From assembly GCA_030560485.1 (NCBI GenBank), contig JAKTTS010000256.1:1-21787 (forward strand): 21,787 nt of DNA. Direction: 5' to 3'. This stretch comes from Ascoidea tarda (nom. inval.) (taxonomy: Eukaryota; Ascomycota; Saccharomycetes; Ascoideales; Ascoideaceae). A model generated the notes under the pieces. It searched no databases. It had not been told where the DNA came from and worked only from the letters and a program-made list of their open reading frames with translations. Made by a program: the position numbers and the translations under genes. Shown piece after piece: positions 8,077 to 17,060 of this stretch (positions within the stretch are counted from its first letter, which is position 1; each line of letters begins with the position of its first letter).

Positions 8077-8967
8077 TCCACTGCTATCTATTCAATAAGG
8101 ACTTTCTTAGGCTCAATTCCAACCTTCCTAGTAATTCATGGCCAGTGGTTAGAGAATTATCTTTACAATTAATACGAACAACCTAAATTTGTAGCTTATA
8201 TCTCTTTTCTATTGCTAGCGATTTCTATACTATCAATTCTTCATTATCAAGGACTACATCAGATAACCCGTTCAGCATCCAGTGATTCTTTTGCATACTT
8301 TTCTGTAGTAGAGTTCATATTTTCTCTAAGAGTAATCTGAAATGTTATTTAAATAAATAAATGTTCAAGATAAACCGCCAAATCTTATCATCCTCCACTT
8401 TCTCACTTAATAAAACATTTCATAGTTAAACTAATCACGAACTCACACATGTTTCTGAAATAGGAAATATCCACTGTTTTTCTGATTTAAAAGAATGGTT
8501 CAGAAAAATAATAGGTTTGTTATTTATTGGAACCATGAATCTTAATCATTCCAATGATGGAAATGTTAACAAAGACACGACCACGCATTATTTTTTTTTA
8601 TTGACTGGAAAAGAAGTAAGAAATTATCAATGGAAATTGAAAAAAGGGAAATAATCAATGAAGGGTGGTATGAAACCTATTTTATCTTTTTAAAACATTA
8701 CAATTTTAAAAAATTTATTTTAAAAAACATTAATTAAAGCTATAAACTCTCATAAAGAACTGTGGAATATATTTAATGTGCATAGATTTTATTCAGGATA
8801 AAATCCAAAGTATCAAAAAAAATAAATATGGAAAATAATTATAATAAAGAAAAAAAAGTATGAAATAAAAAAAATCAGCTAAGGGATGAGAAAAAAACAA
8901 AAATAAAACCAGAACATCAATGGGTAATAAAAAAATAAAAATGCATTTATTTCAAAATGCTTTTTTC

Positions 8968-8997
8968 ATAATAATAATAATAATAATAATAATAATA
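8968..8997. repeat. ATA trinucleotide microsatellite (about 10 units)
   Basis: An uninterrupted ATA run lies just downstream of the DUF3445 gene's stop codon, in its 3' flank. Confidence 0.95.
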
Positions 8998-9012
8998 GTA
9001 AAATTGATATTT

Positions 9013-10284
9013 TTAAACTTCAAATTTTTTTGGATCAAGATTCTTTTGATATTCCTTTGCTGATTCATGAGGACTTTTCCAGCCATCTGGCTTAGCATCT
9101 TTAACAAAATGTGCAAACGGATAAGTATCCAATGTTTTTATTGGCGTATCTTCTTTGATTATTCCCAAATCAATTTGTCTTTGAATCAATGAATCCAAAT
9201 ATGGCGCAGCATGATCTCTGAAACTTTCAAAGTTTTTATATTTAATAATATCTTCTGGACCTTCAAAGATTATTTTTTTAATTAATGATGGAATTAATGG
9301 TTCATCTTTAACTTCTTCGATACCATAATAGACTGGATGATTGGTGAAAATAATTGCTTTTGATCTTGGTAATCTTCTTAAAGTTTGTCTTTCTACCCTA
9401 AAATTAAATTCAGTTGGTGGGATATCCGAGTTAATTTTTTCATCTGCTTTTAATGCATAAACGTTACTGCACATTAATTTTCTATCCCAAGTCATATACC
9501 AAGATGCTCTTTCAACCAATTCAGATGGTTGCATTCTCTCGAACCACCTTTCCATTGATCTCTTTAACTTTGTTTCATAGTATGGCACATCACTATGAAT
9601 TTGATCAATGTGTTTACCAATTTTTTGTTTAATAGCAAATGAACCACCTGGGAATGGAACTGCACCTGCAACCATATAATGTCTACCGTCATCTCTTTTG
9701 AGAACAATATAGAAATCTTCCTTTGCCATTTTGGATACATAAACCAATGGATGTTCCTTTAATGGGAAAGTCGTATCCAAGGTTTCACCAGTTAATTCAT
9801 TTTTAATAATTTTATTTGAACCGTCAACTTTGGTGAATAATAAAGGGTATCTTTTAACCATATGGTCTCTAACAATTTCCATTAATTCAACACAAGCATC
9901 CCAACTTTCTGGTAACCAGCCAATATTTTGATCACCATATTCATGATAAATTCTTTCTTTTTCTTGAATGTAATGCCAATAGAATTTGTCCATATCTAAC
10001 CAGTGGTTAACATCTAATTTAAAAATTGACATTGTTTGGTGGTATGGCCATCTAAATGGTCTCCATGGTCTATCGTCATAAGTTTTGACTTGTTCTGGGG
10101 TTATCATTAATGGGGTTGGTTCAGGTACTGGTTCATCTTCACTTGCATAGTAACTCTTTTTTTCAGAACTTTTTTTAGAATCAACTACAGCCTTTTTTCT
10201 CTGGCTTGATGAATAATATTGTTTAATAGCTAATGCAACAGATAAGATTACCACTGGTGGTAAAGTATATTCCAAGTAGCCCAT
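9013..10284 (-). CDS. DUF3445 / HDOD-like heme-dependent oxidoreductase family protein, membrane-anchored
   Basis: The 423-residue protein matches the fungal DUF3445 family, related to bacterial heme-dependent oxidative N-demethylases. Residues 8-24 form a hydrophobic N-terminal anchor, followed by a basic and Ser-rich linker (25-55). The domain then runs to the end: RPWRPFRWPYHQTM (72-85), VPFPGGSFAIKQKIG (209-223) with HIDQIHSDVPYY (225-236), ERASWYMTWDRKLMC (258-272), and RVERQTLRRLPRSKAIIFT (296-314). This last segment is the most conserved part of the family. An N-terminal anchor suggests attachment to a membrane, possibly the ER or mitochondrial outer membrane. The reaction in yeasts is unknown and demethylation is only a family-level inference. 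The start ATG precedes the anchor directly. Two small ORFs lie divergently upstream. Confidence 0.8.
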   Translation of the reverse strand: MGYLEYTLPPVVILSVALAIKQYYSSSQRKKAVVDSKKSSEKKSYYASEDEPVPEPTPLMITPEQVKTYDDRPWRPFRWPYHQTMSIFKLDVNHWLDMDKFYWHYIQEKERIYHEYGDQNIGWLPESWDACVELMEIVRDHMVKRYPLLFTKVDGSNKIIKNELTGETLDTTFPLKEHPLVYVSKMAKEDFYIVLKRDDGRHYMVAGAVPFPGGSFAIKQKIGKHIDQIHSDVPYYETKLKRSMERWFERMQPSELVERASWYMTWDRKLMCSNVYALKADEKINSDIPPTEFNFRVERQTLRRLPRSKAIIFTNHPVYYGIEEVKDEPLIPSLIKKIIFEGPEDIIKYKNFESFRDHAAPYLDSLIQRQIDLGIIKEDTPIKTLDTYPFAHFVKDAKPDGWKSPHESAKEYQKNLDPKKFEV

Positions 10285-10642
10285 TATGAAGAAGAATTAT
10301 GGGTTGAAATTATAAATGATAATAAAAGATATCAAAAAGATCGGTATTTTTTTTTTCAATTATATTTATAAATTTATATATATAATTGGTTAATTGATTA
10401 ATTAATTAATTGGCCTATAAGTATAGAAATATTAACAAAATTGATGTTAATAATAAAAATTATAAAAGGAATTAATTGAATTGAATTGGAATGATGATAA
10501 CAATAATAGCTACACATTAAAGAAGAGAAATTATGTGAAATATATATACTGGTGGTAAGGAGGATTGATTTGGTACTATAGGTATTTTATTATCATTTAA
10601 TATAAATCAACTTACTCTTATTAAAGCTATCACAATCTTTTG
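10285..10642. promoter_or_regulatory. Promoter region of the DUF3445 gene (divergent spacer)
   Basis: The spacer is very AT-rich, with a TTAA/ATTA palindromic run at about 10386-10413 and an ATATATATA stretch near 10540. No activator site could be assigned with confidence. Confidence 0.4.
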
Positions 10643-11095
10643 ATGTTAAAGTTGAAATCACTCGCAGATTCTGACCAAGTTTGGAAATTTAGGACTGATA
10701 ACAAGATGAAATCAAACATTACACCGAATCAAAAAAGAATCTATCAAGCCAAAAAAGTCATAACTTTAAAGGAGTCTAATTTTAAAACGAGGGAGTATTT
10801 CTTTTTACTGCTTTGTTAAAATGATTTTAAAGAAGTTGCTTTGAGATTGTTGGTTAAATTGGATTGTGGTTATAGTGGATTAGATAAAAATCCAATCTTT
10901 TTCTTACTTGGATTTCTAACTGCATTTTCATTAGTTTTTGTTTTTTTAGTAAATTGGAGTAAATCAATGCTGGTTGGCTATTATAATTCCATTAGAATTA
11001 AGGAAATAGTAGCATTACATAAGAAGTACAGTAATATGGGTGTTCCCCAGATTGGCTTCATTGATTGCTTTGAGATGAGTTTATTGGTAGCCTAA
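10643..11095 (+). pseudogene. Two in-frame small ORFs separated by one stop; possible decayed small membrane-protein gene
   Basis: An ATG at 10643 opens 58 codons (starting MLKLKSLADSDQVWKFRTDN) ending at TAA 10817-10819. The same frame then stays open for a further 91 codons to a stop at 11093-11095. The second part carries a strong membrane segment (FFLLGFLTAFSLVFVFLVNW, encoded near 10900-10960) and a basic stretch RIKEIVALHKKYSN. No ATG begins the second part in frame, and no intron with the branch-to-acceptor spacing of this genome would remove the stop. I do not recognise either part. It could be a host gene broken by one nonsense change, a read-through gene, or chance. Divergent placement from the DUF3445 gene and a TATA-like run upstream mildly favour a once-real gene. 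Confidence 0.35.
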
Positions 11096-12192
11096 AGAGA
11101 GATAGAAAGTTGAAAGGATAAGATAACCGGATTGAGTAAGAGACAAAAGGTTGCTATCAAAATTTGAAGGTGTGTATTGGAGAAAATCAAATCAAGTCAA
11201 GCATATCTAATCAAGTGATTATTTTGACCAATCCTTTATAAATTAAGATAATAATAATAAAAATCATCTTATATTTAATAGTTTAAATTTATTTATATAT
11301 GGAAAACCCCCAGATTTCGATTACCTATTAACATTATAGGAAATTAATGAGGCAAAACTAACGCTCTGTGTATGAATTGTAGATTATTCGGAATATACAA
11401 TAAAAAAGGGTTTCAAAAATTGGAATAACTTAAAAGAGCTATCAAAGAGTTTTAGTGTGATACTCAAAATGAAGCATTATTATATTACCATATTATTATA
11501 TTGTAATATCGAAGAATTGCAATGAAAGCAGTATGGCCTCTAGGGCTGAAAATTAGCATTTTAAACTCAGTATCAGATAAGCAAAACGTAAACAAAAGAG
11601 CGAAATAAAGTAGTTTCAGTTTGAAAGTGATTGCAAACGAAATATATTGCTATTCTCAATAGGTTTTTTTGGCAAGACTACAATAAGAGGTGGTTTGGGG
11701 AGACTACAATCTCTTACAATCTCTTACAATGGTAAAAAGCTGTTCAATACTCGGTAAGGAGTTATCATCATGTTTTGGTCTGATTGCTCCAGCTAGTATC
11801 GCTATCAATTCGTTAAAACTGATCTAATCTTGATCAAGTTGTAGGGTGAAATAATCTATTATCGGCATTAATTCACCACAATAATACGAGATCGTAATGA
11901 GTTATTGAAAGAAAAGAAGAAGGAGCAGAAGGGGAAGAGGAATCTGCTTCCTTTTAAACTCTCCCTCGTGTGCGGAGCCCGGGCCAAAAAAAGCCGACAA
12001 AAAACAATTAGGGCTTACACGTGTGCTCAACTAAAATACTTATGTAATTACATGTAATGATTATGTAATTCTGTAAATTTCAAACAAGGAGAGTTTCGAT
12101 GAGGTGTCAAGCCCAGATCTTTGTTATTTTTGACGGAAGAAATAACTGTATCGACACCAATGACGATTGATTTTCAGGACCCAATTACAATC
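11096..12192 (+). promoter_or_regulatory. Long upstream region of the ER cyclophilin gene
   Basis: About 1.1 kb lacks a recognisable gene. The left part is AT-rich, with a tandem ACAATCTCTT at 11706-11730. The right part (about 11900-12024) is purine-rich, then GC-rich, and ends in the Tbf1/Cbf1 composite site. A minus-strand ATGATGA (11765-11771) resembles snoRNA box C, but no box D at a normal distance or terminal stem was found. A 28-codon ORF at 11522 is probably noise. Confidence 0.45.
12008..12024. promoter_or_regulatory. Composite Tbf1 (TTAGGGCT) and Cbf1 (ACACGTGT) site
   Basis: An exact Tbf1-type core (12008-12015) lies two bases before a perfect palindromic E-box with CACGTG (12018-12023), 170 nt upstream of the cyclophilin start. 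Both are textbook yeast general-regulatory sites. Occupancy is inference. Confidence 0.6.
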
Positions 12193-12885
12193 ATGAAGTT
12201 AGGTGGAGCTATTTTATTACTATTTATTAGTGTTTTGTACATTTCGAACAGTCTCTTCGTTAGCGCTGAAGAGCCTCTCAGTGAGTCAGATCTTGAATTC
12301 ACTAGCAAGGTTTATTTTGATATCAAGCAGAAGGATAAAGACTTGGGTAGAATTGTTATTGGATTATATGGCAAAGTCGTGCCAAAGACTGCTGAGAATT
12401 TCAGACAATTGTGTATTTCAAATGATCCCAAGTTTGGTTATAAGAACAGCATTTTCCATAGAGTCATCAAGAAATTTATGATTCAAGGTGGTGATTTTGT
12501 TAATGGAAACGGAACTGGGGGAAAATCAATCTATGGAGGTAAATTCAAGGACGAGAATTTCAAATTAAAGCACACTGAACCTGGTTTGTTATCAATGGCC
12601 AATGCTGGAAAAAACACCAATGGTTCTCAGTTTTTCATTACCACCGTTGTTACCAGCTGGTTGGATGGTAGACATGTTGTGTTTGGCAAGGTCATTGAGG
12701 GAATGGATGTTGTAAAGAAAATCGAGCAGACTAACACCGACTTCAGGGACAAACCAAAAAGCCCTATTGTGATTGCTGACTGTGGCGAAGTTGCAATGGA
12801 GGTTGTTGAAGAACCGGCCGGAGAACCAGCAGAAACACAAGCAGAAACACAAGCTGGAGAGAAAGTGGTGAAGGACGAACTCTAA
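12193..12885 (+). CDS. ER-luminal cyclophilin (peptidyl-prolyl isomerase) with C-terminal KDEL
   Basis: This is a cyclophilin-type proline isomerase of the Cpr2/Cpr5 (cyclophilin B) class, assisting folding in the secretory pathway. From the ATG at 12193 it has 230 residues. Residues 1-25 are a signal peptide (hydrophobic [18 protein letters not shown], cleavage likely after A25), and the isomerase domain spans about 35-202. Catalytic and binding residues of cyclophilin A are all present: R90, F95 and Q98 in [15 protein letters not shown], then N137, Q146, F148, W156 and H161. An acidic linker with [10 protein letters not shown] repeats leads to a terminal KDEL, an ER-retrieval signal. An in-frame ATG at 12160 would add 11 residues before the signal peptide. 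I prefer 12193 because the hydrophobic core then follows directly. The tandem downstream gene is the DUF2406-like one. Confidence 0.93.
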   Translation: MKLGGAILLLFISVLYISNSLFVSAEEPLSESDLEFTSKVYFDIKQKDKDLGRIVIGLYGKVVPKTAENFRQLCISNDPKFGYKNSIFHRVIKKFMIQGGDFVNGNGTGGKSIYGGKFKDENFKLKHTEPGLLSMANAGKNTNGSQFFITTVVTSWLDGRHVVFGKVIEGMDVVKKIEQTNTDFRDKPKSPIVIADCGEVAMEVVEEPAGEPAETQAETQAGEKVVKDEL

Positions 12886-13546
12886 GCCTGCGCCAACATG
12901 TATTCTTACGTATGTGTGTGCGTGCTAAAAATAGCACGTCAGCTGACCGTGCCATCGGGCTGTTTTCTTCTTCCGACGGGAGTTTTTCTGCTGCAAATTC
13001 AAATCGTAGGCCATTTTGGGCGACAAAACATCACTGAAATTTTTATAATACAAAATATATAATCTTCTATAATTGGTGTTTATCCTTTTCTTATTTTATT
13101 TTTTTAAATTTATTGTTTCCAATTTATTATTTTGTCATTTTATTTTTGTTATTTTGTAAGATTAATTACAGGTCTTATATCACCCATTCCTTTGCCGCCA
13201 AATAACTTGTTAATTTGGGAGCTGAGTTGCGTTTATTATCCTTCGTTTTGGTTTATATCCAATTACTTTCAATTAATTTCAGTTGTTTCCAGTTGTTTTC
13301 AGCCAGTTTCATTCATATCCAATCGTTTCCTTTTATCTCCTGCTATCTTTATTGGTTTTTCTTGCAATTAAAAATATCTCATTCTTTCGGTATTCCAGTT
13401 GGTATAGTTACTCCTTAAAGGATTCTTTTGTTGCCGTTTTATCGCCACAACATTCTAGTTTTTTGACCAGTTTTGAATTAATAAATTGCACGATTTTATC
13501 GATTTTATCTCTTTCTTACATTAACAAATAAAAAAATTCATTCAAA
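12886..13546 (+). promoter_or_regulatory. Promoter and long leader region of the DUF2406-like gene
   Basis: A GC-richer stretch (to about 13020) is followed by about 520 nt of T/C-rich, G-poor sequence up to the ATG, a pattern typical of yeast promoters and leaders. Overlapping 60-80 codon ORFs in the T-rich part begin at non-ATG codons or lack coding character. The Rlm1-like palindrome at 12921-12938 is listed separately. Confidence 0.5.
12921..12938. promoter_or_regulatory. Perfect hairpin containing an Rlm1/MEF2-type MADS-box site
   Basis: CGTGCTA and TAGCACG form a perfect 7-bp inverted repeat around AAAA. The centre reads CTAAAAATAG, an exact CTA(A/T)4TAG consensus for Rlm1, the transcription factor of the cell-wall-integrity MAP-kinase pathway. 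It lies 36 nt after the cyclophilin stop and about 610 nt before the next gene, in the same orientation. Confidence 0.55.
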
Positions 13547-14086
13547 ATGGCTGTATTTGGTGGAAAGAGTCCAAAGAAAAACAACAGAGCTTCAACCAAT
13601 AGCATTAAATTGACTAAAGCCGATAAAGATCTATTCAAAAACAGAAACTCAAGAGCTCAAGACATGATGAATGCTATTAACGAAGACCAACCATTTCAAC
13701 AAGCTAGTGATCAATTCGACCAAGGTAAAGATAATGGAGACTCTATGGGCAACTTCTCCAAGAGTAATGGTATCAATGATGTTTTTGGTAATCCCATCAA
13801 TGTAGTTGATATGTCAAATCCAACAAGGTCAAGAGATGAAAGACCATTAGATACAATTCGATCCTTTGAATTTTCAATTAGCGGTGATAGTGTTTATAGA
13901 GAACAATTAGAGACTGCGAGATATGGGTTTAGACCAAGACCTGAGTTTCCCTTACTAAAGGGCAATCCATATGCTAATACTGCAACTGCTTCAAATTCAA
14001 CTTATGTTCCTGCTTATAAACCTCCTCCAACTACTGCACCAGCTCAAAAAAAGAAGAGGGGCTTCTTTGGTAAAAAGAAGAAATGA
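13547..14086 (+). CDS. DUF2406-like fungal protein with polybasic C-terminus
   Basis: The 179-residue protein resembles the fungal DUF2406 family (S. cerevisiae YMR295C/YGR273C type, function unknown, reported at the cell periphery). The N-terminal 45 residues are basic. The conserved core is NPTRSRDERPLDTIRSFE (91-108), followed by YREQLETARYGFRPRPEFP (117-135). A Pro/Thr/Ala-rich stretch then leads to the terminal KKKRGFFGKKKK (168-179), a basic-hydrophobic patch suited to binding acidic inner-leaflet lipids. There is no signal peptide or membrane helix. The ATG is in a good yeast context (TTCAAAATGG). A MADS-box site in the upstream region hints at cell-wall-stress control. Family assignment is from memory of the core motif, and the role is unknown. 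Confidence 0.75.
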   Translation: MAVFGGKSPKKNNRASTNSIKLTKADKDLFKNRNSRAQDMMNAINEDQPFQQASDQFDQGKDNGDSMGNFSKSNGINDVFGNPINVVDMSNPTRSRDERPLDTIRSFEFSISGDSVYREQLETARYGFRPRPEFPLLKGNPYANTATASNSTYVPAYKPPPTTAPAQKKKRGFFGKKKK

Positions 14087-14980
14087 AACACTTACTGAAT
14101 ATATCGAACACTCAAAACAGACTAAAGCAATTTCCAAGTCATTTCAGAAAGCATTTTCCCTTTGATTCTTTCATTTTATGATTTCCAATCCTTTAATATT
14201 TGTATTTTTCTCCTTTCTTTCAAATCAGTTTTATTTTATCCATTTGAAACGGTTTTACTATCATTACTATCATTACTATTATCATACTTTTTTGTTATTG
14301 TTTCATTTCTCTAATTAACTGATTGAAAATACTATAATCGGGCTACTAATTGTTATCATGGTATATCTTATTATTTTTTTCTCCCTTCTTCTCCTTCTTC
14401 TTGACTGTCTATATGATAATTTTTTTTTCTTTGTTTAACCTTTTTTTGTTTTTGTTTTTTTATTTTTTTTTCATTTTTTTTATATTTTTTTGAACTCCCA
14501 AAACAGAGTTTCATAATTATTTCACTAAATTCTCAATACCAGAAAAACTACAATTTCAAATTATTGTCTTGCAAGTAAATGACTGATATTTCCTGACTCC
14601 TTTTTTGCTGTTTTTGTTGTCTTTTTTTTTTAACTCATATTTTTATACTAAAGATTCTAACTCTATACCAAAAATTGATCTGTCATATATCACCTGTCAA
14701 GTTACAAGTTACACCTACTTCCAGTACTCTTATTGCCTCTAAGGCCTCTACTATTTATATTATTAATATTATTATTAAGGCTATTTATTACTAATTCTAT
14801 TTGCATCTGGACTGTTTCAACAAAAGCTGGTCATATATGGATCTCCAATGATGCAATATCAAAGACACGAGAATGCCACAAATCCATTCAGACTAAGCCA
14901 GCCAGCTGGAATACTCCACCAGTGCAATCTATCGAGGTTAAATTGGTATTTCCCAGTGTATCTCTTCAAGGCTTTTGAGC
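14087..14980. other. T-rich 3' flank of the DUF2406-like gene; no gene seen
   Basis: This stretch is rich in poly-T and CTT tracts, with no credible ORF on either strand. One exact match to the S. cerevisiae ACS (TTTTATATTTT) lies at 14478-14488. G+C rises towards 14870 at the edge of the first island. Confidence 0.5.
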
Positions 14981-15440
14981 CTTTGATTATCTCTGCCTCC
15001 AGATATTGGCTGGTCACATTCTAGCAGGTGCTGCTTCTCCCAATGCGGGCGGCACTCTCCTCCAAGCTTCGCTCTAGCTCGCTGCTCCCGAATGACAACA
15101 GATGATTTGCTCTGAAGTGGCTGTCTCACGTGCCCTGACATGCCTGAGGTGGAGACCATGTTTCAATTTGGAAGTTCTTATTTGACGCAGCTCTTGCCCG
15201 ATCTTAAAGCCCTAAGAAAACAACTTTGGTAAAGGGACTCAAATGGATTTTTCCAATAATTATAAAGCCTGCTATACTTTTGAGTTATTTTACTGGATGC
15301 GCTGTTCGGCTTGCGTTCGTTTTCAAAACCTGGTTACCCGCACTGTTTTTCTTATCCGACCGTGGTAAGTCACTTCCGATGCTTTTTGTTTCCCGATTCT
15401 GCTCCACCACCGTTTTATTCGGTAAGGCGAATCCTGATCA
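14981..15440. promoter_or_regulatory. GC-rich promoter-like island A with Cbf1, Tbf1 and Reb1 sites
   Basis: This island stands out from its AT-rich flanks and contains CACGTG (15127-15132), an exact Tbf1 core AGCCCTAA (15208-15215) and GTTACCCG (15333-15340, reverse complement CGGGTAAC, a Reb1 core). This is the regulatory vocabulary of the ribosomal-protein promoters in this window, yet no protein gene is recognisable on either side. I looked for small ribosomal-protein and snRNA signatures downstream and found none. A plus-strand GTAAGT occurs at 15364. It may drive a snoRNA, another ncRNA or a small spliced gene. Confidence 0.5.
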
Positions 15441-15604
15441 CATCCTCCAGTTTATACTATCGATATGGTCAATAATATATCCATATCATTATCGAATGCT
15501 GGAACTGGAACTGAACTTTGATTCTCTTTCATGATTACTGTCTAGTGCTTCAATAATCAGCCAACCTGGCTTTCTTTTTGCTTCGTTTCTAAAGCTTTTT
15601 CTCT

Positions 15605-15715
15605 TTGAGGACATACTTCCATACTCGCTGAATGATTATGTCTTCAAAATCTTATCTGAATATCCTTTCTATAACATGCTTCAAAAAGCAAGTAATCAAA
15701 CCAATATGTCCTCAA
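15605..15715. repeat. 11-bp perfect inverted repeat, 89-nt loop
   Basis: TTGAGGACATA (15605-15615) is exactly complementary to TATGTCCTCAA (15705-15715). An internal TATGTC near 15637 gives an alternative shorter hairpin. About 8 nt past the right arm lies an ACA (15724-15726) followed by T-rich sequence. Structure of a non-coding RNA is possible but not shown. Confidence 0.6.
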
Positions 15716-15835
15716 GTTAGAGCACATCTACGCATTTTATTTTTTCTAAACTATATAATTTTTAATACTTTACCAGCAATTTTCCTAATTTTAATGTGAT
15801 TATAAACTGATACTGATTAAAATTATTCCAATAAT

Positions 15836-16066
15836 TCAATACTTTATTCTGTTAATTAATACCCCAATTACTTTATTTTTTTTAGCAATTTTAAAAGGAT
15901 CTTTGTCTCGCCAAAATCGTCCTAGAATTTTATTTTGTTGTTTTGTTACTTTATTTTCAATAACCGAAAGGCTTTGAAATGTTTTTTTCGTAAGTTCTTG
16001 ATCGTATTTTAAAAAGATATTCTCAAATTGTAACTGTAAAGCATTCCAAAGATTTAATTCAAACAA
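15836..16066 (-). other. Open stretch of protein-like composition without ATG (76 codons)
   Basis: The frame is open from a stop at 16067-16069, begins at TTG and has no ATG at its head. The product is unusually protein-like for this region (for example QELTKKTFQSLSVIENKV and LGRFWRDKDPFKIAKKNK), mixed charged and hydrophobic. I recognise no family. It may be a small fragment of a decayed host gene, or chance. Confidence 0.2.
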
Positions 16067-17011
16067 TTAAGGTTTTTATTTTGAAAGCTGGTTTATCCTA
16101 ACCTAAGAGCTATTAATGAGTTTTTAATCCTATTTTGATCCTATTTTATGATTATTTCTCTATCATTTTACCATCATTTCATTATTATAATCATATCATT
16201 ATTATTACTTGTTCTTTATTATAACTAACTGTTATTATTATTTTTTCTTTATCAGAAAAAATAATTTAATAAAGCCATCGTTTTTTGTTTTTTTTGTTTG
16301 GCTTTTTGGATCAAGACTTTTCGTATTGTATATGAAATTGACTGCCTAAGATTGTTGACTGTTTCATAAAAAAAACTGTTTTCTGTTAAATAAATAAAAA
16401 AAAAAAAAAAATGAAAGAAAAGAAAAAAAAAGAAAAGCAGGGCACATTGAATAAAAAATATCCAAGAAATCACCTTTGTTATTCAGCATGATTCAATTAC
16501 ATCAACTATTTGATTCATTAATTTCATGTTTTTTATTATTATTCAACTTCGGAATCTTTTGACATGCTTATAATAGTTGAACAACTGAAACTTCAATTGT
16601 TTTATCCCTTAGTATCTTTAATAATCTTTAAAAATATTCTGCATTAATTTAACTTAGCTGTGTAACCATTACCATAATATTTTTTTTTCTTAGTCAGATT
16701 ATTAGTATTATTCTCCTACCCACTAAAATTATACATCAATTGAGACTAATTGATAAAACCAAGCAATGTTATCCAATTAGCTTGACAAATAACAAATATG
16801 TTAATCAGACTACTTTTTACTAGCTAAAATTTGTTTTGTTTGATTTTTCTTTCTCTTGAGCAGCTTATAGAATTACTAGTTCGACTTTGTAGTTAGTACA
16901 TGATAATGTGTTGTTAAAATTGTTAAAATTTTTGTAATTTTTGTAATTTTTTAATTTTTTTTGATCCATTTGGTTCATTCGATTCAATTTGATTCGATTT
17001 AGTTTATTTAG

Positions 17012-17060
17012 TGTATTTGGTTTATTTGGTTTATTTGGTTTATTTGGTTTATTTGGTTTA
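17012..17060. repeat. 9-bp tandem array (TTTATTTGG)
   Basis: Four exact units run from 17021 to 17056, with partial units at both ends. Preceded by a GATTCRATTT-like degenerate repeat. Confidence 0.95.

Larger units (their letters stand above)
7854..9012. other. Intergenic region: TTL-like promoter, tRNA relic, DUF3445 gene 3' flank
   Basis: Between two tandem minus-strand genes I see only the tRNA-like relic (8001-8076), A/T-rich 3' flank and an ATA microsatellite near 8968. The 67-codon ORF crossing the relic (7983-8186) shows no coding signature. No convincing small gene was found. Confidence 0.5.

Noticed and set aside
7983-8186. 67-codon ORF across the tRNA relic
   Set aside because: No coding signature, and it overlaps the pol III box remnants.
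11731-11740. U5 snRNA loop-like GCTTTTTACC on the minus strand
   Set aside because: The flanks do not form the U5 stem, and the loop differs from the invariant GCCUUUUAC.
11765-11771. C/D snoRNA box C (ATGATGA) on the minus strand
   Set aside because: The nearest CTGA boxes are about 160-200 nt away and no terminal stem was found.
12121-12192. Upstream extension of the cyclophilin ORF
   Set aside because: The longest frame begins at TTG. The ATG at 12160 would place 11 polar residues before the signal peptide, so 12193 is preferred.
15226-15534. 102-codon ORF after island A
   Set aside because: It starts at TTG; ATG-started versions are interrupted, and no family resemblance is seen.
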